A DNA stretch of 64,000 nt. It comes from Leifsonia shinshuensis. Its GTDB lineage: Bacteria > Actinomycetota > Actinomycetes > Actinomycetales > Microbacteriaceae. The translations under genes and the position numbers were made by a program. The stretch lies in contig NZ_CP043641.1 in the NCBI RefSeq assembly GCF_014217625.1, positions 3,100,001 to 3,164,000 on the forward strand, read 5' to 3'. Numbering within the stretch: position 1 is the stretch's first letter; each line of letters begins with the position of its first letter. Shown in pieces: positions 57,987 through 64,000 of the stretch. The notes beneath the pieces are model-generated. The model was not told where the DNA came from, ran no database searches, and worked only from the letters and a program-made list of their open reading frames with translations.

Positions 57987-58595
57987 GTGAGCGGTGGAGG
58001 TGGCGCCGGGGAGCGGAACAGGCTCCTGATCTCCGACGCCTCCTTCGCCGGGGGCTCGGTGTGCTTCGCGTTCGCGGCGCTGCCGTCGATCGCGGACGCG
58101 CTGGGCCCGGTGGTCACGAACGTGGTGTTCGTGGTCGGCTCGGTGTTCTTCACGCTCGGCGCGGGGCTCGCCCTCGGCGTCCCGAACCGGAGCTCGTCGA
58201 TCATCCAGTTCGTCGGGACGCTGTTCTTCAACCTCAGCACGTCGATCGCGCTCGCAGCGGCGATCCCCGCGAGTGCAGGCGGGGGCACCGGCTGGCGTCC
58301 GGATGCCTACGGATCGATCTGCTTCCTGGTCTCCAGCCTGATCGCCGTGGCCGCCGTCGCCCGGCAGCGCGGGTCGCGCCGGGACGGCGTCGGCGCCGTG
58401 CTCAACCTGCTCGGCTCGGTGCTGTTCGGCTTCGCGGCGGTCGGCGCGTTCGAGCTCCCGGGCACCGACACTCTGCTCAGCCCGTTCTGGACCGGGGTGG
58501 GGACGGTCGGCGGCGCGGTGTGCTTCCTCGCCGCCGCCGTCCTCGGCCTGCTGCCCGCGCCCGCTGCTCAGCGCGCGGCGACGGCCTCGAAGTAG
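57987..58595 (+). CDS. Membrane protein of unknown function, 202 aa
   Basis: 202 residues, about six hydrophobic helices (LISDASFAGGSVCFAFAALPS, VVFVVGSVFFTLGAGLAL, IIQFVGTLFFNLSTSIALAA, LVSSLIAVAAVA, LLGSVLFGFAAVGAFELPG, GAVCFLAAAVLGLL). Somewhat YrhK-like in spacing of helices but no known motif. GTG start 10 bp after the gad stop, hence maybe co-expressed. Ends in a 28-bp overlap with the convergent epimerase gene. Confidence 0.75.
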   Translation: MSGGGGAGERNRLLISDASFAGGSVCFAFAALPSIADALGPVVTNVVFVVGSVFFTLGAGLALGVPNRSSSIIQFVGTLFFNLSTSIALAAAIPASAGGGTGWRPDAYGSICFLVSSLIAVAAVARQRGSRRDGVGAVLNLLGSVLFGFAAVGAFELPGTDTLLSPFWTGVGTVGGAVCFLAAAVLGLLPAPAAQRAATASK

Positions 58596-59473
58596 GAGCC
58601 GGACGCGAAGTCCTCCAGCAGGGTCGGCCCCGTGGGCGTCCAGCCGTAGCGCTCGCGGGTGATCGCTCTGGAGGCCGGGATGTCCATCCCGAAGAACCGG
58701 CCGATCCAGCCGAAGTGCGCGTCGACGTCCTCAGGGGCGATGGACTCGACAGGCAGGCCCAGCCCCTCGCCGATCGCCGCCGCGATGTCGCGGGCGGGGA
58801 TGCCCTCCTCGCCGACCGCGTGCACGCGCGCCGCGGGGGTGGCCTGCTCCAGCGCGAGCCGGACCAGGCGGCCGGCGTCGAGCCGGTGCACCGCCGGCCA
58901 GCGGTTGGAGCCGTCTCCGACGTAGCCGGCCACGCCCTTCTCGCGGGCGACGCGGACCAGCTCGGCGCTGAAACCGTGGTCGCCGCGACCGTGGACGGTC
59001 GGAGAGAACCGCAGCGCGACCGGCCGCACGCCGCGGTCGGCGTACTCGAACGCGAACGCCTCGCCGCCGCCGCGCGGGGCGTCGGCGCCGACATAGGGCG
59101 ACGGGACGTCCTCGGTCAGCAGCTCGCCAGGGCGCGCGACGATGCCCGACGCGAACAGGAACGGCCGGTCGGAGCCGGCGAGCTCGTCGCCGATCGTGGC
59201 CACGACGGCGCGCTCGGTGCGCCCGGCGCCGGCGTAGTCGGAGAAGTCGTGCTTGAAGCCGAGGTGGATGACCGCGTCGGATCCGGCGGCTCCGGAGCGG
59301 ATGCTCTCCAGGTCGTCGAGCGAGCCGGGGACCGGGGTGGCGCCGGCGGAGCGGATGCGCTCGGCGGACGCCTCGGAGCGGGCGAGGCCGGTCACCTCGT
59401 GGCCGGCGGCGATGAGTTCGGGGACGACGGCGGAGCCGATCCAGCCGGATGCTCCAGTGACGAAGACGCGCAT
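58568..59473 (-). CDS. NAD-dependent epimerase/dehydratase family SDR
   Basis: 301 residues, extended SDR. MRVFVTGASGWIGSAVVPELIAAGHEVTGLARS is the cofactor loop. The common Y-x-x-x-K pair is changed: the region reads GGGEAFAFEYADRG, so classic epimerase activity is doubtful and a reductase or sensor role possible. Ribosome site GGGAGG 8 nt before the ATG (59471-59473). Divergent from a TetR gene with three operator-like repeats between, which ties its control to that regulator. Confidence 0.85.
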   Translation of the reverse strand: MRVFVTGASGWIGSAVVPELIAAGHEVTGLARSEASAERIRSAGATPVPGSLDDLESIRSGAAGSDAVIHLGFKHDFSDYAGAGRTERAVVATIGDELAGSDRPFLFASGIVARPGELLTEDVPSPYVGADAPRGGGEAFAFEYADRGVRPVALRFSPTVHGRGDHGFSAELVRVAREKGVAGYVGDGSNRWPAVHRLDAGRLVRLALEQATPAARVHAVGEEGIPARDIAAAIGEGLGLPVESIAPEDVDAHFGWIGRFFGMDIPASRAITRERYGWTPTGPTLLEDFASGSYFEAVAAR

Positions 59474-59517
59474 GGGAATGACCTCCCGGGTCATGGGATC
59501 GTGAACGATGTCGATGA

Positions 59518-59574
59518 TGTCAGTGACTGTCGTCAGTGACTGACATCACGATAGCACCGATGTCAGCAACTGTC
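59518..59574. promoter_or_regulatory. Three TetR-type operators
   Basis: TGTCAGTGACTGTC (59518-59531), GTCAGTGACTGAC (59532-59544, perfect palindrome) and TGTCAGCAACTGTC (59561-59574). Centres lie 13 and 30 bp apart, between the divergent SDR and TetR genes. The TetR protein at 59607 is the expected binder. Confidence 0.75.
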
Positions 59575-59594
59575 ATCACTTCGCGGCAAACCGC

Positions 59595-59600
59595 TAGAAT
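59595..59600 (+). promoter_or_regulatory. -10 box TAGAAT of the TetR gene
   Basis: TAGAAT, near-consensus, ends 6 nt before the GTG at 59607, so transcription should start at the start codon (leaderless). No Shine-Dalgarno exists. Operator 3 lies 20 bp upstream. Confidence 0.65.
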
Positions 59601-59606
59601 GACGCC

Positions 59607-60167
59607 GTGGGACGCTGGACACCGGATGCGCGCGGCCGCCTGGAGAAGGCGGCCATCGAGCTGTACGCCGAGCGCGGCTTCGAGGGGACCACCGTCGCCG
59701 ACATCGCCGAGCGCGCGGGCGTCACCGAGCGCACCTTCTTCCGGCACTACGCCGACAAGCGCGAAGTGCTCTTCGCTGGGTCGACCGCGATGCAGGAGGC
59801 CGTGCTCGCCGCGATCGCCGCCGCCCCGGACGATGCGCCGCCGTTCGCGGTCGCCGCCGACGGGATGCGCGCGGCAGCGGCGCTGATCGACAGCCGGGGG
59901 ACGGACTTCCCGCGCCGGCGCTCCGCGGTCATCGCGGCCAACCCGAGCCTGCAGGAGCGCGAGCTGCTCAAGCTCGCCGCCCTCGCCACCGCGAGCGGCG
60001 GGGCGCTGCGCGCCCGCGGCGTCCCCGAGCCCGCGGCGAGCCTCGCGGGCCAGGCGGCGGTGGGTGCGTTCCACGTGGGCTTCGCCCAGTGGATCGCCGG
60101 CCCGGCCGACGCCACGCTCACGTCGCACGTGGAGCAGGCGCTCGCGACCCTCCCCACGCTGGCGTAA
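59607..60167 (+). CDS. TetR-family repressor
   Basis: 186 residues. HTH AAIELYAERGFEGTTVADIAERAGVTERTFFRHYADKREVLFAG is standard; the C-terminal two-thirds are helical with no known ligand pocket. Translation starts at a GTG (GRWTPDARG). Adjacent operators suggest it represses itself and the divergent SDR gene. Confidence 0.9.
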   Translation: MGRWTPDARGRLEKAAIELYAERGFEGTTVADIAERAGVTERTFFRHYADKREVLFAGSTAMQEAVLAAIAAAPDDAPPFAVAADGMRAAAALIDSRGTDFPRRRSAVIAANPSLQERELLKLAALATASGGALRARGVPEPAASLAGQAAVGAFHVGFAQWIAGPADATLTSHVEQALATLPTLA

Positions 60168-60209
60168 ACGCGCCGTCCGCCGGCCGTGCCCGGCGCCCGC
60201 CGAGCAGCC

Positions 60210-61205
60210 CTACCGCCCCAGCACGCGATCGATCGCGTCCAGCTCGCCGGCCTCCAGCGCCGGCCCGTCGAGCGCACCCAGGTTCTGCTCCAGCTGCGTT
60301 ACGCTGCTGGCGCCGATGATCGCGGACACGACCACCGGATTCCGCAGCACCCACTGCAGCGCCAGCTGCGCCAGGCTCTGCCCGCGCCCGGCCGCGATCT
60401 CGTTCAGCGCGCGCACCTTCGTCAGCACGTCCTCGGTCAGATCCGACTCGTGCAGGAACACGCTCGTCACCGCGCGGGAGCCTTCGGGCACGCCGTCCAG
60501 GTAGCGGTCGGTCAGCATCCCCTGGGCCAGCGGCGAGAACACGATCGCCGCCGCGCCCGCGGCCTCCACGGCGTCAAGGACGCCGTCCTCCACGTGCCGG
60601 TCGAACATCGAGTACCGCGGCTGGTGCAGCAGCAGCGGCGTCCCCGCGTCGGCGAGCAGTTCCGCCGCCGCGGTGGTCTGGGCCGGGTCGTAGTTCGAGA
60701 CGCCGGTGTAGAGCGCCTTGCCCTGAGCGACGGCCGTCGTCAGGGCGCCCATCGTCTCCTCCAGCGGCGTCAGCGGGTCCGGGCGGTGGTGGTAGAACAC
60801 GTCCACGTAGTCCAGCCCGAGGCGGCGGAGACTCTGGTCGAGCGACGACAGCACGTACTTGCGAGAGCCGAAGTCGCCGTACGGCCCCGGCCACATCAGG
60901 TAGCCGGCCTTCGTCGACACCACGATCTCGTCCCGGTATGCGCGGAGGTCGGTGGCCACGATGCGGCCGAAGAACTCCTCCGCCGCCCCGGGAGGCGGCC
61001 CGTAGTTGTTGGCGAGGTCGAAGTGCGTCACGCCCAGGTCGAAGGCCCGCAGCACGATCTCGCGCTGGGTGTCGAACGACCGCGCGGTGCCGAAGTTCTG
61101 CCAGAGCCCGAGCGAGAGCGGCGGCAGCTGGAGGCCGCTCCGTCCGGCGCGGCGGTAGGGCATCGAGTCGTAGCGGGCGGGGTCGGCGACGAAAGGCGTG
61201 GGCAT
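60210..61205 (-). CDS. Aldo/keto reductase (YghZ/MgrA-like)
   Basis: 331 residues. The tetrad: Asp and Tyr in FDLANNYGPPPGAAEEFFG, Lys in VVSTKAGYLMWPGPYGDFGSRKY, His in VDVFYHHRPDP. The GPYG-x-SRK segment marks the group of E. coli YghZ (L-glyceraldehyde 3-phosphate reductase). C-terminal cofactor loop SAIIGASSVTQLEQNL. TAGGCT 6 nt upstream of the ATG at 61203-61205. Confidence 0.92.
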   Translation of the reverse strand: MPTPFVADPARYDSMPYRRAGRSGLQLPPLSLGLWQNFGTARSFDTQREIVLRAFDLGVTHFDLANNYGPPPGAAEEFFGRIVATDLRAYRDEIVVSTKAGYLMWPGPYGDFGSRKYVLSSLDQSLRRLGLDYVDVFYHHRPDPLTPLEETMGALTTAVAQGKALYTGVSNYDPAQTTAAAELLADAGTPLLLHQPRYSMFDRHVEDGVLDAVEAAGAAAIVFSPLAQGMLTDRYLDGVPEGSRAVTSVFLHESDLTEDVLTKVRALNEIAAGRGQSLAQLALQWVLRNPVVVSAIIGASSVTQLEQNLGALDGPALEAGELDAIDRVLGR

Positions 61206-61246
61206 GGGGCAAGCCTAGACGGCGTGCCCGCCGCTACCGTTGGCCT

Positions 61247-62386
61247 GTGAGCGGGGTGACCGGAGGCCGGATCGCGCGGGTGGCGTCGCGCGTGTCCACG
61301 ATCGAGCTGCTGTTCGACCTGGTGTTCGTGTTCACGATCGGCCAGCTGACCGCCGTGATCGTGCAGAGCCCCGGGGTGGAGTCGGTGCTGCGCGCCGCCG
61401 CCATCCTCGCCGTCGTCTGGTGGATGTACGACGCCTTCGCGTGGCTGACCAACCAGGCCGTGCCCGACACGGTCCCGGTGCGGCTGCTGCTCATCGCGGC
61501 GATGGCCGCCTTCCTGGTGCTGTCGCTCGCCATCCCGGACGTATTCACCGGGTCGGGCGTGCTGTTCGGCGTCGCGTACCTGACGGTGGTGATCATCCAC
61601 TCGGGGCTGTTCATCGCCCGGGGAGGCCGCGGCTCGGTCCGCGTGATGCTGCGGGTCGGGCCGTTGAACGCCGTCGCCGCGCTGCTGCTCATCGCCTCCG
61701 GATACGCGAGCGGCTGGCTGGAGTGGGTGCTGTTCCTCGCGCCGCTCGCGCTGTTCCTGGTGGGCGGCCTGCTGGCGCGGTCGAGCCCCTTCGCGCTCGG
61801 GGCGTCGCACTTCGTGGAGCGCCACGGCCTCCTGATGATCATCGCGTTCGGCGAGTCGATCGTCTCGGTCGGCGCCGGGCTGACCGCCTCCGGCCTCCGC
61901 CCGCAAGTCGTCGTCGGCGCGGTGGCGACGGTGGCGATGGTCGCGGCGCTGTGGTGGTGCTACTTCTCCGGCGACGACGAGCGGGCCGAGCGGTCCTTCG
62001 GCGCGGCGGCCGGGCGGCGCGGCACCACGCTCGCGCTCACCGCGTACTACGTGGCCCACTTCGTGATTCTGCTCGGCCTGGTCGGCGTCGCCGCCGGGCT
62101 GCACTTGTCGCTGGAGGACGCCTTCGCGCCGGTCACGCCGGCCGCGGCCTGGCTGCTCGCGGGCGGCGTCGCGGTCTACCTCGTCGGGGACGCGGAGTAC
62201 CGCCGCGAACTGCGACTCGGCCCGTGGGTGTACCGGCTGCTCGGGGCGGCGGGCAGCCTGGTCGCCGGCCTCCTCGCGGCATGGATGCTGCCGCTGCGCG
62301 CGGGTGAGCTGCCCGGCATCGCACTGATCGCGGCGCTGCTGGCGATCGTCGTGCTCGTGCTGGTGGCCGAGCGCGCGCGGCGCTGA
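61247..62386 (+). CDS. Low-temperature requirement protein A (LtrA) family
   Basis: 379 residues with about ten membrane helices. Family hallmark VSTIELLFDLVFVFTIGQLTAVI at the N-terminus; later SHFVERHGLLMIIAFGESIVSVG, the typical second hallmark. Function unknown in detail, in Listeria required at low temperature. GTG at 61247 with TACCGT 6 nt upstream (leaderless type). Confidence 0.88.
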   Translation: MSGVTGGRIARVASRVSTIELLFDLVFVFTIGQLTAVIVQSPGVESVLRAAAILAVVWWMYDAFAWLTNQAVPDTVPVRLLLIAAMAAFLVLSLAIPDVFTGSGVLFGVAYLTVVIIHSGLFIARGGRGSVRVMLRVGPLNAVAALLLIASGYASGWLEWVLFLAPLALFLVGGLLARSSPFALGASHFVERHGLLMIIAFGESIVSVGAGLTASGLRPQVVVGAVATVAMVAALWWCYFSGDDERAERSFGAAAGRRGTTLALTAYYVAHFVILLGLVGVAAGLHLSLEDAFAPVTPAAAWLLAGGVAVYLVGDAEYRRELRLGPWVYRLLGAAGSLVAGLLAAWMLPLRAGELPGIALIAALLAIVVLVLVAERARR

Positions 62387-62424
62387 CCGCCCCGTCGCCC
62401 GGCTTGCTGAGTACGGTGCCTGCC

Positions 62425-63372
62425 ATGGACACCATCGAGTGGCTCCTCGACTCCGACCCGAGCATCCGCTGGCAGGTGCTCCGCGACCTCGCCGGCGCCT
62501 CCGACGAGACCGTCGCCGCCGAACGCGACCGCGTCGCCACCGAGGGCTGGGGTGCGCAGCTCCTCGACGCCCAGGGCCCCGACGGCACCTGGGACGGCGG
62601 CGTCTACCGGCCGGGATGGGCGCAGGAGGACCGGCCGTTCTTCGACGCCTGGACGGCCACGCACTTCACGCTGCAGCAGCTGGCCGACCTCGGCCTCGAC
62701 CCCGAGCATCCGCGGGCGAAGGAGGCCGTGCAGCACGTGCGCGACCACGTCCGCTGGGATCACGCCGGCGAGGCGTACTTCGACGGCGAGACCGAGCCGT
62801 GCATCAACGGGGTCGTGCTGGCGCTGGCCGCCTACTTCGGCGAGGACGGCTCGAACGTCGCCGCCACGCTCGCCGGCGGCCGGCTCGACGACGGCGCCTG
62901 GAACTGCTGGGCCGAGTACGGCGCCCGGGTGTCGTCGTTCCACTCAACGATCTGCGCGGTCGAGGGCCTCGCCGCCTGGAACGCCACCGGCCGGGGCGAC
63001 GCCGCGTCCGCCGAGGCGCAGCGGACCGGCGAGGAGTACCTGCTGGCCCGCGGCCTGTTCCGCCGGTTGAGTACCGGCGAGGTCGCGGACCCCAGGATGA
63101 CGATGCTGAGCAATCCGGTGCGCTGGTTCCACGACATCCTGCGCGGCCTGGAGCACTTCCGCAGCGTCGACCGCCGCGACCCGCGCCTCGCGGAGGCCGT
63201 CGAGCTGCTGCGCGGCAAGGCGGACGCCGACGGACTCTGGAGCCTGGAGAACCGGCACGAGGGGCCGGCCTGGCTGGAGTTCGGCGACAACGAGGGGATG
63301 CCGAGCCGCTGGGTGACCCTGCGGGCGCTGCGCGTGCTGCGGTGGTGGGACGCGGGGACGCCCGCGGCCTGA
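62425..63372 (+). CDS. Prenyltransferase/squalene-cyclase-like toroid protein
   Basis: 315 residues. Internal repeats of an alpha-alpha toroid: WGAQLLDAQGPDGTWDGGVYRPGW contains the QW-like motif (Q-x-P-D-G-x-W), and KADADGLWSLENRHEGPAWLEF a second. HSTICAVEGLAAW and GEPCINGVVLALAAYFG match inner-helix residues. No DxDD or DCTAE acid motif is visible, so cyclase activity is doubtful; similar actinobacterial proteins are unannotated. TACGGT is 7 nt before the ATG. Confidence 0.75.
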   Translation: MDTIEWLLDSDPSIRWQVLRDLAGASDETVAAERDRVATEGWGAQLLDAQGPDGTWDGGVYRPGWAQEDRPFFDAWTATHFTLQQLADLGLDPEHPRAKEAVQHVRDHVRWDHAGEAYFDGETEPCINGVVLALAAYFGEDGSNVAATLAGGRLDDGAWNCWAEYGARVSSFHSTICAVEGLAAWNATGRGDAASAEAQRTGEEYLLARGLFRRLSTGEVADPRMTMLSNPVRWFHDILRGLEHFRSVDRRDPRLAEAVELLRGKADADGLWSLENRHEGPAWLEFGDNEGMPSRWVTLRALRVLRWWDAGTPAA

Positions 63373-63379
63373 CCCGGCC

Positions 63380-64000
63380 TCAGACCGTCGTGGTCGCCGC
63401 CTCCGCCAGATGGTCCTTCGGCAGCCTCCGCACCTTCTGGCGGCGCTTCCGGCGGTCCGGGATCATCGACCGCATCTCCTCCAGCTTGCCGAAGCAGAGC
63501 AGCCGGTCGCCGGCCTGCAGCTCGACGCCGCTGCGCGGGTTCGGGATGACCGTCGCGCCGCGGTGCAGCGTGAGCACGGTGATGTCGCGGTCCCACAGCC
63601 CGGACTCCTTGATCGTCTTGCCGATCAGGTCCGCGTTGCCGTGCACGAGCAGCTCGGCGACGCCATAACCGCGCGAGACGCTGAGCCGCTGGCGCACGTC
63701 GATCTCCGGGAACGCCACCTGGTTGGAGATGAAGTCGATGATCGCGCCGGCGACGTCGAGGCCGGTCGCGCGTTCGATGCCCTCCAGGCCGGGGGACGAG
63801 TTGACCTCCATGACGAGCGGCCCGTCGTTGCCCTCCAGCATGTCCACACCCGCCACGCGGAGCCCCATGATCTGGGCGGACCGCACGGCGGCCTCCTCGT
63901 ACTCCGGGGTCAGCTCCACCTTCTCGACGGTGCCCCCGCGGTGCACATTGGAGCGGAACTCGTCGCCGCTCGCCACGCGCCGCATCGCCGCCACCACGCG
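63380..64000 (-). CDS. RimK-like ATP-grasp protein with TrkA-C-like tail (5' end beyond window)
   Basis: The C-terminal part only; the frame stays open to the right edge. [26 protein letters not shown] and [26 protein letters not shown] are the ATP-grasp metal-binding core of RimK-type ligases that add Glu residues to ribosomal protein S6 or related targets. From about residue 125 of the visible part there is a domain with [60 protein letters not shown], a TrkA-C (RCK-C) unit as in potassium channels. Fused RimK-TrkA_C proteins are known, the role of the tail is not. Confidence 0.85.
   Translation of the reverse strand, partial: RVVAAMRRVASGDEFRSNVHRGGTVEKVELTPEYEEAAVRSAQIMGLRVAGVDMLEGNDGPLVMEVNSSPGLEGIERATGLDVAGAIIDFISNQVAFPEIDVRQRLSVSRGYGVAELLVHGNADLIGKTIKESGLWDRDITVLTLHRGATVIPNPRSGVELQAGDRLLCFGKLEEMRSMIPDRRKRRQKVRRLPKDHLAEAATTTV

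Noticed and set aside
58568..58595. Frameshift at the end of the 202-residue membrane protein
   Set aside because: A 28-bp convergent overlap explains both stops without any error.

Overview
The window is a continuous piece of a high-GC actinobacterial chromosome, most likely a member of the Microbacteriaceae (Leifsonia-like). This rests on the very high GC with long antisense open frames, GTG starts, a DUF7882-type protein (a family I know mainly from this bacterial family), and many genes whose start codon lies 6-7 nt after a TANNNT box, the arrangement expected of leaderless actinobacterial mRNAs. No rRNA, tRNA, insertion sequence, phage gene or CRISPR array was seen. No stretch over 300 bases lacks a gene.

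Layout. 1-2.4 kb: part of a sugar ABC importer (permease and lipoprotein), read leftward. 2.5-9.1 kb: housekeeping and accessory genes (class C beta-lactamase-like hydrolase, isochorismatase-like protein, NUDIX, TMEM175-like channel, a 948-residue membrane protein with a split hydrolase fold). 9.1-19.7 kb: GH3 glycosidase, small acidic proteins, cupin, HAD, SDR, two Gfo/Idh/MocA oxidoreductases, alpha/beta hydrolase. 19.8-21.3 kb: a yybP-ykoY (manganese) riboswitch ahead of a cation antiporter. 21.4-35.2 kb: mostly conserved hypothetical or single enzymes (PrmC-like methyltransferase, TspO, VanZ, AEC transporter, OLD-type TOPRIM, SGNH-GAF fusion, 5'-3' exonuclease, NUDIX). 35.2-40.3 kb: L-arabinose catabolism, a LacI-type regulator followed by araB-araD-araA with a clear operator. 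40.3-42.1 kb: MerR regulator divergent from an NmrA-like gene. 42.2-46.3 kb: efeO-efeB plus a secreted phosphoesterase. 47.5-55.0 kb: an arabinoside-uptake island, sugar ABC importer plus GH127 beta-L-arabinofuranosidase, bracketed by two paralogous LacI regulators. 55-64 kb: lipase, META lipoprotein behind a tiny leaderless ORF, glutamate decarboxylase, SDR/TetR divergent pair with three operators, aldo/keto reductase, LtrA, and the start of a RimK-like ATP-grasp gene cut by the window end.

Metabolic logic: the GH127 enzyme and its importer should supply L-arabinose or short arabinosides, which araA, araB and araD convert to D-xylulose 5-phosphate. GH3, the leftmost ABC importer and the Gfo/Idh enzymes fit a plant-polysaccharide lifestyle.

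The most unusual signal is non-coding. Four intergenic places carry arrays of a 13-bp palindrome (consensus ATTCGTSRCGAAT), repeatedly set exactly 40 bp apart. Two other intergenic places carry a second, unrelated hairpin family (about 18-bp arms around a 13-nt loop). I know of no described function for either.
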